A stretch of DNA of 64,000 nt. Origin: Croceicoccus mobilis (GTDB lineage: Bacteria > Pseudomonadota > Alphaproteobacteria > Sphingomonadales > Sphingomonadaceae). The notes beneath the pieces are model-generated. The model was not told where the DNA came from. It saw nothing but the letters and a program-made list of their open reading frames with translations, and made no database searches. Position numbers and translations under genes: made by a program. How positions within the stretch are numbered: the first letter of the stretch is position 1; each line of letters starts with the position of its first letter. Below are positions 1 through 9,648 of this stretch, piece after piece. The stretch lies in assembly GCF_001661965.1 (NCBI RefSeq), contig NZ_LYWZ01000027.1, forward strand, positions 124,001-188,000. Reading direction: 5' to 3'.

Positions 1-779
1 TTATAGGCACTGCCGACACCGGCCCTGTTCAGGCATTCCATCGCGCAGGCCGCAATCGCCGATGCGCAGGATGTCCCGAAGCGATCGCCCACGACATGGG
101 TCGCCTGCGGCAGACCGGCGCGGCGCGGCAGGCTTGGCATCGAATGCAGGTCGATCAGCATGGCATAGCCGTGCCGGTCGCGCAGGCGTGCAAGCTCTTG
201 GGCAAGCTGGGCGTGATAGGGGACGTGAATGGCGGCGATGCGCCGCTCCGCTTCGGGCGCATTCATCGGCGCGCGCCATAATTCGCCGCTGCCCGACAAG
301 CTGCGCGGAAACAGCCCCAGCCCGCGCCGCCAGCGCGGTTGCTGGCGTGGCAGCGCCCTGCCCGATGCGCCGGTTGCCGCAGCGCCGGCCCCGCTGGCAG
401 GCAGTCCGCCGCGAAACATGCCGGGGTCGAGATCGCGCGTGTCACGGTTGAGATCGAGCATGGCGCGCGGCGCATGCGCGATCAGCAGGCTGGCACCGCA
501 AGAAGCGGCGGCGGCGCGGCCCACCATGTCGATGAAGCGATCCTCCAGCCGGATGGCAGCCGCCTCGCCATGGCGCAGCCGGTCCATCAGCTCTGCGGGA
601 TAGGCGCGCCCGCCATGCGGCACCGCGATGAGAACCGGCGAGCCGACGCCATCTGGCCGGTGCAGCGTATAGGCAGGGCGCGACAGGCCCGGCACGCTCC
701 CCCCGGACACCAGCGCCCCGTCATCGCCGGACCTCATGCCAAAGGCGGAAATGTCATGCTGCGCTGCGTCATCATCCAT
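1..779 (-). CDS. hutG: N-formylglutamate amidohydrolase (partial, C-terminus beyond window)
   Basis: The reading frame is open from an ATG at 779 to the window edge, giving 259 visible codons. The protein has the family's VPHGG motif (residues 53-57), an LNRD segment (111-114) followed by TRDLDP, and a DLHSMP block further on. Members hydrolyse N-formyl-L-glutamate to formate and glutamate at the end of histidine breakdown, in the cytosol. Other Hut genes are not visible, so a broader amidohydrolase role is possible. It is divergent from cpdR with about 220 bp between them. The stop codon lies outside the window. Confidence 0.85.
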   Translation of the reverse strand, partial: MDDDAAQHDISAFGMRSGDDGALVSGGSVPGLSRPAYTLHRPDGVGSPVLIAVPHGGRAYPAELMDRLRHGEAAAIRLEDRFIDMVGRAAAASCGASLLIAHAPRAMLDLNRDTRDLDPGMFRGGLPASGAGAAATGASGRALPRQQPRWRRGLGLFPRSLSGSGELWRAPMNAPEAERRIAAIHVPYHAQLAQELARLRDRHGYAMLIDLHSMPSLPRRAGLPQATHVVGDRFGTSCASAIAACAMECLNRAGVGSAY

Positions 780-1000
780 GACCCAAAGGCTGGTCGCTTG
801 GCCGGTTCCCGTCAATGGCGCAAAAAGGCTTTTGTCCCGGCTTGCCCGCCGGTCATGTTCCAAAGGTGCACAGCATTTAGAAATTGGTCGAAATTTAACG
901 GCGCCGGTTATACGACAGGGCAATGCAATAAGCGTCACCCGCTAACGAACTGCCGCCGCCGGGGTCGGCAGTGCCACGGGTGATGCACAAGGGGAATTTC

Positions 1001-1378
1001 ATGATTCGCATCCTGCTGGCCGAAGACGAGGATTCGATGCGCACCTATCTCGCGCGCGCCCTCGAGAACGCCGGCTATGACGTCGTTGCCGTCGATCGCG
1101 GCACGCATGCCCTGCCCCTGCTGGTCAATGAACATTTCGATCTGCTGCTATCCGACATCGTGATGCCCGAAATGGATGGGATCGAGCTGGCGCAGCGCTG
1201 CGCCAAGGTTTCGCCCGCGACGAAAGTGATGTTCATCACCGGCTTTGCCGCCGTCACCATGAAGGCCAGCCGCGAAGCGCCGCAGGCCCGTGTGCTTTCC
1301 AAACCCTTCCACCTGCGCGACCTGGTGGCAGAGGTGGAGCGCCTGTTCGACGGGTCGATGGCCAATCACGGCCACTGA
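1001..1378 (+). CDS. cpdR: CpdR-type single-domain response regulator
   Basis: A 125-residue stand-alone receiver domain with acidic pocket residues EDED near residue 8, phosphoacceptor Asp52 in LLLSDIVMPEMDGIEL, and the conserved C-terminal VLSKPFHLRDLV. That C-terminus and the FITGFAAV block match CpdR of Caulobacter and other alphaproteobacteria, where unphosphorylated CpdR directs ClpXP to cell-cycle substrates. There is no output domain. The ATG at 1001 is preferred over an in-frame GTG at 971 because an AAGGGG element lies 6-12 nt upstream of it. The CckA-ChpT phosphorelay that would control it is not in the window. Confidence 0.88.
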   Translation: MIRILLAEDEDSMRTYLARALENAGYDVVAVDRGTHALPLLVNEHFDLLLSDIVMPEMDGIELAQRCAKVSPATKVMFITGFAAVTMKASREAPQARVLSKPFHLRDLVAEVERLFDGSMANHGH

Positions 1379-1509
1379 TCCGGCAGCGTTTTTCGGACGA
1401 CCCGAATTATTTTCGGGCGCGGATGATTTCGGGCTTGAACACATATCAAAGCGGCGCTAGTGGAGCGCCCCTGCCCGCCACGAGAGTGACGGGCCAGCAT
1501 CGATGGTGC

Positions 1510-1584
1510 GGGCGTATAGCTCAGTGGTAGAGCACTATGTTGACATCGTAGGGGTCCCAAGTTCAATCCTTGGTACGCCCACCA
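1510..1584 (+). tRNA. tRNA-Val (anticodon GAC)
   Basis: A full cloverleaf can be drawn. The acceptor stem GGGCGTA pairs with TACGCCC, the D-arm is GCTCAGTGGTAGAGC, the anticodon stem CTATG/CGTAG closes a TTGACAT loop with anticodon GAC, and the T-arm contains GTTCAATC. The CCA end is encoded (1582-1584). The gene stands alone between cpdR and qor. Confidence 0.97.
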
Positions 1585-1623
1585 TCGAAGCGCTTTTTCA
1601 AAGAGATCGGATGACCACGCTGT

Positions 1624-1656
1624 AGCGCGCCACCCCATCGGGGCAGCGCGCTTTTT
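1624..1656 (+). terminator. Rho-independent terminator after tRNA-Val
   Basis: AGCGCGC (1624-1630) pairs with GCGCGCT (1646-1652), with an inner CCCC-ATC-GGGG extension, followed by TTTTT. The T-run is on the + strand, so it serves tRNA-Val. It also separates the tRNA from the convergent qor gene. Confidence 0.85.
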
Positions 1657-1661
1657 CGCGT

Positions 1662-2639
1662 TCAGGGCAGCAGTATCGTCGCGCCATGCGTCTCGCGCGC
1701 TTCCAGCTTGCGGTGCGCCTTCGCCGCTTCCTTCAAAGGAATACGCTGGCCGATATTCGAGACGACCACCCCATCGGCAATCATCTCGACAAGTCGTTTG
1801 GAACCAGCCTGAAAATCGTCCTTGTCCTCGTAATAATGCATCATCGTCGGGCGCGTGACGAAAAGCGAGCCATGCGCGGTGAGGTCGGTCATGGCGACGC
1901 CGGTGACGGGCCCGCTCGCATTGCCGAAGCTCACCACCAGCCCGAAGCGCCGGGCGGCCTTCAGCGTCAGCTCCCAAGTCTTGGCGCCGACGCCGTCGAA
2001 AACCACATCCGCACCTTTCCCGCCGCTCGCCTCGCGCACGGCTGACAACACTGCCTCTTCATCATAATCGGTGACCACATCGGCCCCTGCGTCCCGGGCA
2101 AGCTGACGCTTTTCGTCCGTGCTGGCGCTGCTGACGACGGTTGCGCCGATGTGTTTCAGCCAGCGGATCAGGATCTGCCCTGTCGCGCCGCCGCCTGCAT
2201 GGACCAGCACGACATCGCCCGTCTTCACCTTCGCACAGCGTTCGATGAGAAATTCCGCGGTCGCGCCCTTCAGCATGAGCGAGGCCGCATCCTCGAAGCT
2301 TACCGCATCGGGCAGCTTTACCAGCCGGTCGGCCTTGATGATCCGCGCGCTGGAATAGGCGCCGACGCCCGACATGAAGACGGCGACGCGGTCGCCAGCC
2401 GCGACATTGGTGACGCCTGCGCCGACCTTCTCCACCGTTCCCGCCGCTTCCATGCCGAGGCCGGTCGGCAGGTCAAGCTTGTAAAGACCGGTGCGATGAT
2501 AGGTGTCGATGAAGTTCACCCCCACCGCCTCGTTTTTCATCAGCACTTCGCCCTCACCCGGCTCGCCCAGTTCGACGGTTTCGAAACCGATGACTTCGGG
2601 TCCGCCGGTTTCACGGATAAGGGCCTGCACTGCCTGCAT
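1662..2639 (-). CDS. NADPH:quinone oxidoreductase, zinc-independent MDR family
   Basis: A 325-residue medium-chain dehydrogenase/reductase of the quinone oxidoreductase (Qor) subgroup. It has an N-terminal GroES-like domain (GVNFIDTYHRTGLY, LGMEAAGTVEKVG) and a Rossmann domain with VHAGGGATGQ (about residues 148-157) for NADPH. The structural and catalytic zinc cysteines are absent, as is normal for Qor. Members reduce quinones by one electron or reduce enones in the cytosol. The start at 2639 is chosen because a GGAG sits 9 nt upstream. An ATG three codons earlier abuts the GGAG, and still earlier in-frame codons look non-coding. Confidence 0.88.
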   Translation of the reverse strand: MQAVQALIRETGGPEVIGFETVELGEPGEGEVLMKNEAVGVNFIDTYHRTGLYKLDLPTGLGMEAAGTVEKVGAGVTNVAAGDRVAVFMSGVGAYSSARIIKADRLVKLPDAVSFEDAASLMLKGATAEFLIERCAKVKTGDVVLVHAGGGATGQILIRWLKHIGATVVSSASTDEKRQLARDAGADVVTDYDEEAVLSAVREASGGKGADVVFDGVGAKTWELTLKAARRFGLVVSFGNASGPVTGVAMTDLTAHGSLFVTRPTMMHYYEDKDDFQAGSKRLVEMIADGVVVSNIGQRIPLKEAAKAHRKLEARETHGATILLP

Positions 2640-2781
2640 GATATTCATCTCCAAGGGCGCCGGCGCGCCGGATGACGCGCCTTCGGAAAGCGATCTGGGC
2701 ACTGCGCGATGCCATGCAAAGCCGGCGCGGCGACAGCACGAGGTGCATATGGGGTCACCTGTGACTTATGAAAGCTGCCCG

Positions 2782-2824
2782 CATGCGCCCCTTGCGCATG
2801 GCGGGCGCTTTGCTAAGACCCGCC
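2782..2824 (+). repeat. Overlapping inverted repeats in the icd leader
   Basis: CATGCGC (2782-2788) and GCGCATG (2794-2800) form a perfect 7-bp hairpin with a 5-nt loop. GGCGGG (2800-2805) can pair with CCCGCC (2819-2824). The two hairpins share base 2800 and lie 70-110 bp before icd, without a T-run. They could be an untranslated-leader structure or an operator. Function is unknown. Confidence 0.4.
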
Positions 2825-2893
2825 CGACTCATTCGTGCGCAGACGCCAGTACTGCGCTCCTCCCCATCTGTTACGAAAGAGAGCTGTAGGCCC

Positions 2894-4120
2894 ATGGAGA
2901 AGATCAAGGTAATAAACCCGGTCGTCGAGATCGACGGCGACGAAATGACCCGGATCATCTGGGAATGGATCCGTGAACGCCTGATCCTCCCCTATCTCGA
3001 CATTGATCTGAAATATTACGATCTGTCCGTCACCAAGCGTGACGAGACCGACGACCAGATCACCGTCGATGCGGCGAACGCGATCAAGGAATATGGCGTT
3101 GGCGTGAAATGCGCCACCATCACGCCTGACGAACAGCGCGTCGAGGAATTCGACCTTAAGAAGATGTGGCGTTCGCCCAACGGCACCATCCGCAACATCC
3201 TTGGCGGCGTGGTCTTCCGCGAACCGATCGTGATCTCGAACGTGCCGCGCCTCGTGCCCGGCTGGACCGATCCCATTGTCGTGGGCCGTCACGCCTTCGG
3301 CGACCAGTATCGCGCCACCGACACGCTGATCCCGGGCAAGGGCAAGCTGCGCCTCGTGTTCGATTCCGAAGATGGCCAGAACGACCTCGACCTCGAGGTG
3401 TTCGACTTCCCGGCACCGGGCGTCGCCATGGCGATGTACAACCTCGACGATTCGATCCGCGACTTTGCGCGCGCTTCGTTCAACTACGGTCTCGGCCTTG
3501 GCTGGCCGGTGTATCTGTCGACCAAGAACACGATCATGAAGGCCTATGACGGCCGCTTCAAGGATCTGTTCCAGGAAGTGTTCGACACCGAAGGCTTCAA
3601 GGAAAAGTTCGCCGAAGCGGGCATCACCTACGAACACCGCCTGATCGACGACATGGTCGCATCGGCGCTGAAGTGGTCGGGCAAGTTCGTATGGGCCTGT
3701 AAGAACTATGACGGCGACGTGCAGTCGGACACCGTGGCACAGGGCTATGGCTCGCTCGGCCTGATGACCTCGGTCCTGATGGCGCCCGACGGCAAGACGG
3801 TCGAGGCCGAAGCCGCCCATGGCACCGTCACCCGCCACTATCGCCAGCACCAGCAGGGCAAGGCGACCAGCACCAACCCGATCGCATCGATCTTCGCATG
3901 GACGCGCGGCCTGATGTATCGCGGCAAGTTCGACGAAACGCCGGAGCTGGTGAAGTTCGCCGAGACGCTGGAGCAGGTCTGCATCGAGACCGTCGAAAGC
4001 GGTTCGATGACCAAGGACCTCGCGCTCCTCATCGGTCCGGACCAGAGCTGGATGACGACCGAGCAGTTCTTCGAGGCGATCGTCCAGAACCTCGAAAAGA
4101 AGATGGCGAACTGGGCCTGA
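2894..4120 (+). CDS. icd: NADP-dependent isocitrate dehydrogenase
   Basis: A 408-residue enzyme of the dimeric, eukaryote-like NADP-IDH class used by many alphaproteobacteria. It has [16 protein letters not shown] at the N-terminus, the isocitrate-binding SPNGTIRN loop with following arginines, the catalytic Tyr/Lys region, and the metal-binding IDDMVA aspartates. It converts isocitrate to 2-oxoglutarate with NADPH production in the TCA cycle. ATG 2894 gives the family N-terminus MEKIKV; the longer open frame upstream looks like leader sequence. A strong terminator follows. Confidence 0.97.
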   Translation: MEKIKVINPVVEIDGDEMTRIIWEWIRERLILPYLDIDLKYYDLSVTKRDETDDQITVDAANAIKEYGVGVKCATITPDEQRVEEFDLKKMWRSPNGTIRNILGGVVFREPIVISNVPRLVPGWTDPIVVGRHAFGDQYRATDTLIPGKGKLRLVFDSEDGQNDLDLEVFDFPAPGVAMAMYNLDDSIRDFARASFNYGLGLGWPVYLSTKNTIMKAYDGRFKDLFQEVFDTEGFKEKFAEAGITYEHRLIDDMVASALKWSGKFVWACKNYDGDVQSDTVAQGYGSLGLMTSVLMAPDGKTVEAEAAHGTVTRHYRQHQQGKATSTNPIASIFAWTRGLMYRGKFDETPELVKFAETLEQVCIETVESGSMTKDLALLIGPDQSWMTTEQFFEAIVQNLEKKMANWA

Positions 4121-4155
4121 TCTCGGCTCCATTTCGCATCTGATGCGTTAGGAAG

Positions 4156-4187
4156 GCACCGGCCCGCACCCGCGGCGCCGGTGCTTT
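4156..4187 (+). terminator. Terminator after icd
   Basis: GCACCGGC (4156-4163) and GCCGGTGC (4177-4184) form an 8-bp GC-rich stem with a 13-nt loop, followed by TTT. It lies 36 bp after the icd stop codon and before the next gene. Confidence 0.75.
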
Positions 4188-4222
4188 CGCATTTCCGACC
4201 CGCCAAAAGCAGAGAATACCCC

Positions 4223-5848
4223 ATGGCCAACACCCGCGCCCGCCTCGAAGTCCGCCAGGCCCAGGCCGGTGACGTTTCGGGCATCGCCGCCCTCGTCCGC
4301 CGCGTTTACGAAGACATGCCCGCCTATACGTTCGGCGAAATCCGCGGCCAGATGAACAATTTCGCCGAAGGCTGCTTCGTCGCCAAGCTCGATGGCAAGA
4401 TCGTCGGCTATTGCGCATCCATGCGCCTGGCGCAGGGTCTGGCGTTCAGCCCCCACGACTGGGACGAGATTACCGGCAATGGCTTCGGTTCGCGTCATGA
4501 TCCCACGGGCGACTGGCTTTATGGCTATGAGATGTGTGTCGACCCCAAGGTACGCGGCACCCGCATCGGCCGCCGCCTTTACGAAGAACGCCGTGCCTTG
4601 GCCGAAAGGCTGGAGCTGACCGGCATCGTCTTTGCGGGCCGCATGCCGAACCTCAGCCGTTTCTGGCGGCGCGTCGAAGGGCCGGAGGATTATCTCGACA
4701 AGGTGATCGAGGGGAAGCTGCACGATCCCGTTTTGCGCTTCCAGATGGCGAACGGCTTCGAACCCGACGGGGTGATGAAGGCGTATCTGCCCGAGGACAA
4801 GAAATCGAAGGCCTATGCCGTGCGCATGGTCTGGAAGAACCCCTTTGTCGACCGCGACCAGCCGACCAAGTTCCGCCTGCCCCGCGGCGTCGAGCAGGTG
4901 CGCATCGCCACCTGCCAGCTGCAGGCGCGGCAGGTGAAGGATTATGACGAATTCATGCGCGGCATCGAATATTTCGTCGACGTCGCCGCCGATTACGAAG
5001 CGGACTTCATCCTCTTCCCCGAATTGTTCACCCTGCCCCTCCTTTCCTTCGCCGAAAAGGAGCTGAGCCCGCAGGAGGCGATCGAGGCGCTGAGCTGGTA
5101 CACGCCCAAGATCCGCAAGGCGCTTTCCAAAATGGCGCTGGAATACAACATCAACATCATCGGCGGTTCGCACCCCACCCGCATGGAGGACGGCGACATC
5201 CACAATGTCGCCTATGTCTGCCTTCGCGATGGCTCGATCCACGAACAGGAAAAGATCCACCCCACTCCGAACGAGGATTACTGGTGGAACATCAAGGGCG
5301 GCGATTCCATCGACGCGATCCAGACCGATTGCGGCCCGATCGGCGTGCTGATCTGCTATGACAGCGAATTCCCCGAACTCGCCCGCCGCCTTGTCGACGA
5401 AGGCGCGCGCATCATTTTCGTGCCCTTCTGCACCGACAGCCGTCAGGGCTATCTGCGCGTGCGTTATTGCGCGCAGGCGCGGGCCATCGAGAACCAGTGC
5501 TATGTCGTGATGGCGGGCAATGTCGGCAATCTGCCGAACGTGGGCAATATGGACATTCAATATGCCCAGTCCTGCATCCTGACCCCGTGCGATTTCCCCT
5601 TCGCGCGCGACGGTATCGCCGCAGAGGCATCGGAAAACGTGGAAACGCTGACGATCAGCGACGTGAACCTTGCCGATTTGTCATGGGCGCGCGCCGAAGG
5701 GACGGTGAAGAACCTCGCCGACCGGCGCTTTGACCTTTACCACATCGAATGGGACGGCAAGGTCGGCAAGCCCGCGCCCGATGGTGAGCCACGCGGCCAC
5801 CACCAGCACAGCGAACCTTTGGGCACCCGAACGCCCGGCGGCGGGTGA
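4223..5848 (+). CDS. GNAT acetyltransferase-nitrilase superfamily fusion
   Basis: A 541-residue two-domain protein. Residues about 5-150 are a GNAT fold with an acetyl-CoA-binding segment RGTRIGRRL (111-119). Residues about 222-510 are a carbon-nitrogen hydrolase with the Glu-Lys-Cys triad visible: E267 in FPELFT, K344 in QEKIHP and C378 in LICYDSEFPE. The fused arrangement is a known but poorly characterised family; substrates are not established. Both active sites appear intact, so coupled acetylation and amide hydrolysis is a reasonable inference. The start at 4223 gives a normal GNAT N-terminus. The gene is probably monocistronic, convergent with the small membrane gene that follows. Confidence 0.9.
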   Translation: MANTRARLEVRQAQAGDVSGIAALVRRVYEDMPAYTFGEIRGQMNNFAEGCFVAKLDGKIVGYCASMRLAQGLAFSPHDWDEITGNGFGSRHDPTGDWLYGYEMCVDPKVRGTRIGRRLYEERRALAERLELTGIVFAGRMPNLSRFWRRVEGPEDYLDKVIEGKLHDPVLRFQMANGFEPDGVMKAYLPEDKKSKAYAVRMVWKNPFVDRDQPTKFRLPRGVEQVRIATCQLQARQVKDYDEFMRGIEYFVDVAADYEADFILFPELFTLPLLSFAEKELSPQEAIEALSWYTPKIRKALSKMALEYNINIIGGSHPTRMEDGDIHNVAYVCLRDGSIHEQEKIHPTPNEDYWWNIKGGDSIDAIQTDCGPIGVLICYDSEFPELARRLVDEGARIIFVPFCTDSRQGYLRVRYCAQARAIENQCYVVMAGNVGNLPNVGNMDIQYAQSCILTPCDFPFARDGIAAEASENVETLTISDVNLADLSWARAEGTVKNLADRRFDLYHIEWDGKVGKPAPDGEPRGHHQHSEPLGTRTPGGG

Positions 5849-5860
5849 TGCGTCAGCCGC

Positions 5861-6139
5861 TCAGTCCGCCGCCAGCGCCAGTTTGCGCGCACGGCGGCGG
5901 CGGCAGCAGCGGCAAGCGAACAGCAGGATGGCAAGGTTGATGGCAGGCGCGACGATCGCCGGGATCGGCCCGCCCAGCCCTGCCTTGTCCGCTAGCCAGT
6001 TCCACGGCAAGCCCAAAGGCAGCAGGAACACGCCCGATAGCGGATCCTGCTCCTGCCCGAACAGGCCGAAGGTGCCGATGATCAAAAGCGCGAAGGCCGC
6101 CACGTAAAGGGCAATGAACGCGCCGCAGACGATCCTCAT
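5861..6139 (-). CDS. Small membrane protein, unknown
   Basis: A 92-residue protein with two or three hydrophobic helices (about residues 5-25 and 50-75) and a cysteine- and arginine-rich tail ([11 protein letters not shown]). Its ATG overlaps the TGA of the upstream lipoprotein gene by four bases (ATGA), so the two are translationally coupled. I recognise no family. The basic tail would be cytoplasmic by the positive-inside rule. Confidence 0.6.
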   Translation of the reverse strand: MRIVCGAFIALYVAAFALLIIGTFGLFGQEQDPLSGVFLLPLGLPWNWLADKAGLGGPIPAIVAPAINLAILLFACRCCRRRRARKLALAAD

Positions 6140-6819
6140 CCGCCGACCACCAGCGCATCGGGAATGACATAGCTCTCTGGCCCGAAGGTGATGATGCTTT
6201 CGTCGATATTGCGGTCGACCTTGAAATCCCATCCGGCAGAGCCATCGGCCTGCGCGCTATCGGCGCCATAAGGGGTGGTGCCGCGGAAAAAGATCGCGCG
6301 CTTGCGGCCATCGGGCTTGGTCACCTCGACCAGCGTGGTGCCATCCTCGCCCCAGCCCCGGATGACACCTGCGTTGCAGTCGTTCTCTCCGCAAGAGATG
6401 ATGGCGGTGGCGTGGTAATCAGTGCCCGGCACCAGCGCGTCGGGCATTTCCCCGACCATGGGGCCGTTCTCGCCCATGGCTTCCATGCCGGCGTTGGCAT
6501 CGCCCATCGGGATCGAAACCAGCGTCACGCCATCGATGGTCGCGGCGATATTCCCGTCCAATGCCTCGGCATCGGCTTCGGTCGGGCAGCCGACCAGCAT
6601 GGCGCTGTCATCGAGATAATTCACGGTCGCCGCGCTTTCGCCAAGGCGGCGGCACGGATCGCCAGCAGCCGGATAGCCATCGCCCATCGGCGACAGGCTG
6701 GCAGGAAAGGCGAACTCCGGCGCCGCGGGCTCGGCCTCTGTGCCCGAACCGCAGGCGGCAAGCAGGAAAACGGGCGCGGCCAGCGACAGCCGCGCGACAT
6801 TACGCATAATTTCAGTCAT
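6136..6819 (-). CDS. Putative lipoprotein of unknown function
   Basis: A 227-residue exported protein with a typical type II signal: a hydrophobic stretch ending in the lipobox LAAC, lipidated Cys at residue 23. The mature part is acidic, with several cysteines ([26 protein letters not shown]) that could form disulfides. The ATG at 6819 is preferred because a GGGGG element lies 9 nt upstream; ATGs at 6828 and 6807 are also possible. It is translationally coupled to the small membrane protein that follows. No characterised family was recognised. Confidence 0.7.
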   Translation of the reverse strand: MTEIMRNVARLSLAAPVFLLAACGSGTEAEPAAPEFAFPASLSPMGDGYPAAGDPCRRLGESAATVNYLDDSAMLVGCPTEADAEALDGNIAATIDGVTLVSIPMGDANAGMEAMGENGPMVGEMPDALVPGTDYHATAIISCGENDCNAGVIRGWGEDGTTLVEVTKPDGRKRAIFFRGTTPYGADSAQADGSAGWDFKVDRNIDESIITFGPESYVIPDALVVGG

Positions 6820-6927
6820 TTCGAACATCCCCCAACGCTCGATTCCTTCAATGCTGAAGTTCCTAACGCATTTTTTTCGGTTTGTCGCGTTAGAGGCCCC
6901 ACAGTCAGCCTTTTCTCAAGATGTTAT

Positions 6928-6942
6928 TGCAACTGACTTGCA
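6928..6942. promoter_or_regulatory. Inverted repeat TGCAA-N5-TTGCA, possible operator
   Basis: A perfect 5-bp inverted repeat (TGCAA CTGAC TTGCA) lies in an AT-rich stretch about 50 bp upstream of the gene at 6991. A further TTTTGCATGA follows. Alphaproteobacterial iron-responsive (Fur/Irr-type) operators share TGCAA/TTGCA half-sites, so iron control is a guess, not a demonstration. Confidence 0.35.
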
Positions 6943-6990
6943 TTAGCTTATTTTGCATGAAACAACGACATCCCAAGCGAAGGAGACACA

Positions 6991-7419
6991 ATGTATCGAT
7001 TCCTCGACAGGCCGCTCAGCGAGATCGACGCTGGCGGGCAACTGCTGGTCAAGGCCATGCGCGGCTGGGTGATGGCGGTGGCAGAGCGCAAATGCCCGGC
7101 CGATGCGATCACGCCGATGTTTCTGGACAAGCGCCTTGTCGGCGCGATCGGCCCGTTCCACCGCGCACTGATGGCGATGGCGGTTCACGCAAAGCTTCAA
7201 CTGGGCTTTGCGCGCGCCTGCTGCCCCTGCGTGGCAGAGGGCGAGGCGCTGATGCTGGCCATGCTTTCGAACCGGCAGGACCGTGATGCCAATGCCAGCC
7301 GCCTTGTCGGCGAGGTGCATGCCCCCGCCCTCGTCCAGTCGCTGGCGGAACTGGACGCGGCGCTGGCCGTGGCGGGGCTCTCGGCGGGGCTGGCGGCGGG
7401 CGCTCCCGACAATCGGTAA
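6991..7419 (+). CDS. Conserved hypothetical protein, helical
   Basis: A 142-residue soluble, alanine-rich, probably all-helical protein without a signal peptide. A cysteine cluster (ARACCPCVAEGEALML, about residues 74-89) is the most distinctive feature. GGAGA lies about 8 nt before the ATG. An inverted repeat upstream hints at iron-type regulation. I recognise no family and assign no function. The gene is convergent with the aldehyde oxidoreductase operon. Confidence 0.6.
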   Translation: MYRFLDRPLSEIDAGGQLLVKAMRGWVMAVAERKCPADAITPMFLDKRLVGAIGPFHRALMAMAVHAKLQLGFARACCPCVAEGEALMLAMLSNRQDRDANASRLVGEVHAPALVQSLAELDAALAVAGLSAGLAAGAPDNR

Positions 7420-7437
7420 GCGCCCGCACGTATGCCA

Positions 7438-9648
7438 TCAGGCGATGGCGGGCAGCTTTTCGAGATGCTTGTCGAGCGTGATGGGATAGTCGCGCACGCG
7501 CACGCCGGTGGCGTTGTAGATCGCATTGGCAATCGCCGCGCCCACGCCGCACAGGCCCAGTTCGCCCACGCCCTTCGCCTTCATGGGGGAAGACTTCTCG
7601 TCCACCTCGTCAAGGAAGACCACTTCCTGATGCGGGATGTCGAGATGCACGGGCACTTCATATCCGGCGAGGTCGTGATTGACGAAGAAGCCGAAACGGG
7701 TGTCGACCGCCATATCCTCCATCAAGGCCGCGCCCGCGCCCATGGTCATCGCGCCGATAACCTGGCTACGGGCCGATTTCGGGTTCAGGATGCGCCCTGC
7801 CGAACACACCGCCAGCATGCGCTTGATGCGCGATTCGCCGGTATAGGCGTTCACAGCGACCTCGACGAAATGGCCGGCAAAGGTCGATTGCTTGTAGCGT
7901 TCGCCGATGTCGCCATATTCGATCCCGTCCTCAGCCACCAGCTCGCCATCGGCAGCCGCATCGCTCAGGGCCACGGCATTGCCGCCAGACCGGATCTCGC
8001 CTTCATCGAAATCGACATCCGCGGCGTTGAACCCGACCTTGTCCGCGGCCATTTCGCGCAGCTTCACACAGGCGGCATAGACACCGGCGGTGGAGTTGTT
8101 GGCGCCCCACTGCCCGCCCGAACCGGCCGATGCAGGGAAATCGGAATCGCCAAGGGTCACCTCGACCGCCTCCAGCGGCAGGCCCATCATTTCCGCCGCC
8201 GTCTGGGCAAGGATCGTGTAACTGCCGGTACCGATGTCGGTCATGTCGGTTTCGACCACCAGTCTGCCGCCCGGCTTCAGCCGAACGCGCGCTGCCGATT
8301 TCATCAGCAAATTGTCGCGAAAGCCCGCCGCCATGCCGATGCCGGTCAGCCACTCGCCATCGCGCTTGCCGCCCGGTTTCGGATATTTGCCGCCTTCGGG
8401 CCAGCCGAATTTCGCCGCACCTTGCTGCAGGCATTCAACCAGATGCCGCTCGCTGAAGGGGCGCGAAGGCTTGGTCGGATCGACCTGCGTGTCATTGATG
8501 ACGCGCAGTTTCACCGGACACATGTCGAGCGTCTCGGCCAGTTCGTCCATCGCCATTTCCAGCGCCATCATGCCCGGTGCCTCACCCGGCGCACGCATCG
8601 CGTTCGCTTCGGGCAGGTCCATCTCGGCAAGATGGAGATTGGTGTAGCGATTGGGCGAGGCATAAAGGAACTGCGTCTGCGCGGTCGAACCTTCGGTATC
8701 GCCGCCGGGCAGATTGCCATTGGTGCTGATGTGACGGATCGCGGTCAGCTTGCCGTCCTTTTCGGCCCCCAGCGATATTGACTGGATCGTCGCGGCGCGG
8801 TGGGTGGTGTTGTTGAAGATCAGCGGACGCTGCAGCATCACCTTGACCGGCTGGCCGACCTGCTTCGCCCCCAATGCCGCCACGACCGCATCGGCGCGCA
8901 GGAACAGCTTCGATCCGAAACCGCCGCCAAGGAAGGGCGAATCGACACGCACCTGATCCTGTTCGATACCCAGCACCCCGGCGAGCGCCATCTTGTTCCA
9001 CTGGATCATCTGGTTCGATGTCCAGATCGTCACGTGGTCGCGGCCATCGTCCGTCTTTTTCCATGCAGCGATGGTCGCATGCGGCTCCATCATCGAATGG
9101 CTTTCGGCAGGCGTCGTATAGCGCGCCTCGTGCTTTACCGGCGCGCTGGCCCATGCGGCATCGAAATCGCCATAAGAGACCTCTTTGCCATCGGCGGGCG
9201 GCGCGGACGGAGCCAATGCCTCTAGATCGAAACGCCCGTCTTCGCGCGCATAATCGACGCGGATCAGCGCGGCAGCCGCACGGGCCTGCTCGAACGTCTC
9301 GGCCATGACCATGGCGATGGCCTGATGGTAATGCTGAATCTGCGGCCCGCCGAACAGGCTGGCCGTGTTGAAGTTCGATTTCATCGGATCGTGATCCAGC
9401 GTAGAGACCACGCCCTTCACGCCCGGCGCGTTCTGCGCATCGGTCAGGTCCATCGACTTGATGCGCCCCTTCGCGATGGCCGAACCGAGGATATAGCCAT
9501 ATAGCTGACCCTCTGCGACATCATGCCGTTCATAGGCATAAGGTGCCTGGCCCGTGGTCTTCAAAGGGCCGTCGATGCGGTTATACGCCTTGCCCACGAC
9601 CTTCATGCGGTCGATCGGGTTCTTTCCTGCGGGATTGTCGAATTTCAT
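7438..9648 (-). CDS. paoC: Aldehyde oxidoreductase molybdenum-binding subunit (PaoC/YagR type)
   Basis: A 736-residue large subunit of the xanthine oxidase family. It has the MoCo signatures LGGGFGSK (about residue 230), MRAPGEAPG, and the C-terminal [19 protein letters not shown] with the catalytic Glu. Without the FAD and Fe-S domains it must partner with the two preceding gene products. Related complexes oxidise aldehydes in the periplasm with molybdopterin cytosine dinucleotide. Its ATG overlaps the upstream FAD-subunit stop by four bases. Earlier in-frame codons fall inside that gene and were not used as start. Confidence 0.92.
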   Translation of the reverse strand: MKFDNPAGKNPIDRMKVVGKAYNRIDGPLKTTGQAPYAYERHDVAEGQLYGYILGSAIAKGRIKSMDLTDAQNAPGVKGVVSTLDHDPMKSNFNTASLFGGPQIQHYHQAIAMVMAETFEQARAAAALIRVDYAREDGRFDLEALAPSAPPADGKEVSYGDFDAAWASAPVKHEARYTTPAESHSMMEPHATIAAWKKTDDGRDHVTIWTSNQMIQWNKMALAGVLGIEQDQVRVDSPFLGGGFGSKLFLRADAVVAALGAKQVGQPVKVMLQRPLIFNNTTHRAATIQSISLGAEKDGKLTAIRHISTNGNLPGGDTEGSTAQTQFLYASPNRYTNLHLAEMDLPEANAMRAPGEAPGMMALEMAMDELAETLDMCPVKLRVINDTQVDPTKPSRPFSERHLVECLQQGAAKFGWPEGGKYPKPGGKRDGEWLTGIGMAAGFRDNLLMKSAARVRLKPGGRLVVETDMTDIGTGSYTILAQTAAEMMGLPLEAVEVTLGDSDFPASAGSGGQWGANNSTAGVYAACVKLREMAADKVGFNAADVDFDEGEIRSGGNAVALSDAAADGELVAEDGIEYGDIGERYKQSTFAGHFVEVAVNAYTGESRIKRMLAVCSAGRILNPKSARSQVIGAMTMGAGAALMEDMAVDTRFGFFVNHDLAGYEVPVHLDIPHQEVVFLDEVDEKSSPMKAKGVGELGLCGVGAAIANAIYNATGVRVRDYPITLDKHLEKLPAIA

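Noticed and set aside
4148-5560. 470-residue frame opposite the GNAT-nitrilase gene
   Set aside because: Antisense shadow with no ribosome site or recognisable motif.
7432-8781. 449-residue frame opposite paoC
   Set aside because: Antisense shadow of a well-supported MoCo subunit; composition is His/Arg/Gly-rich as expected for the complementary frame of a GC-rich gene.
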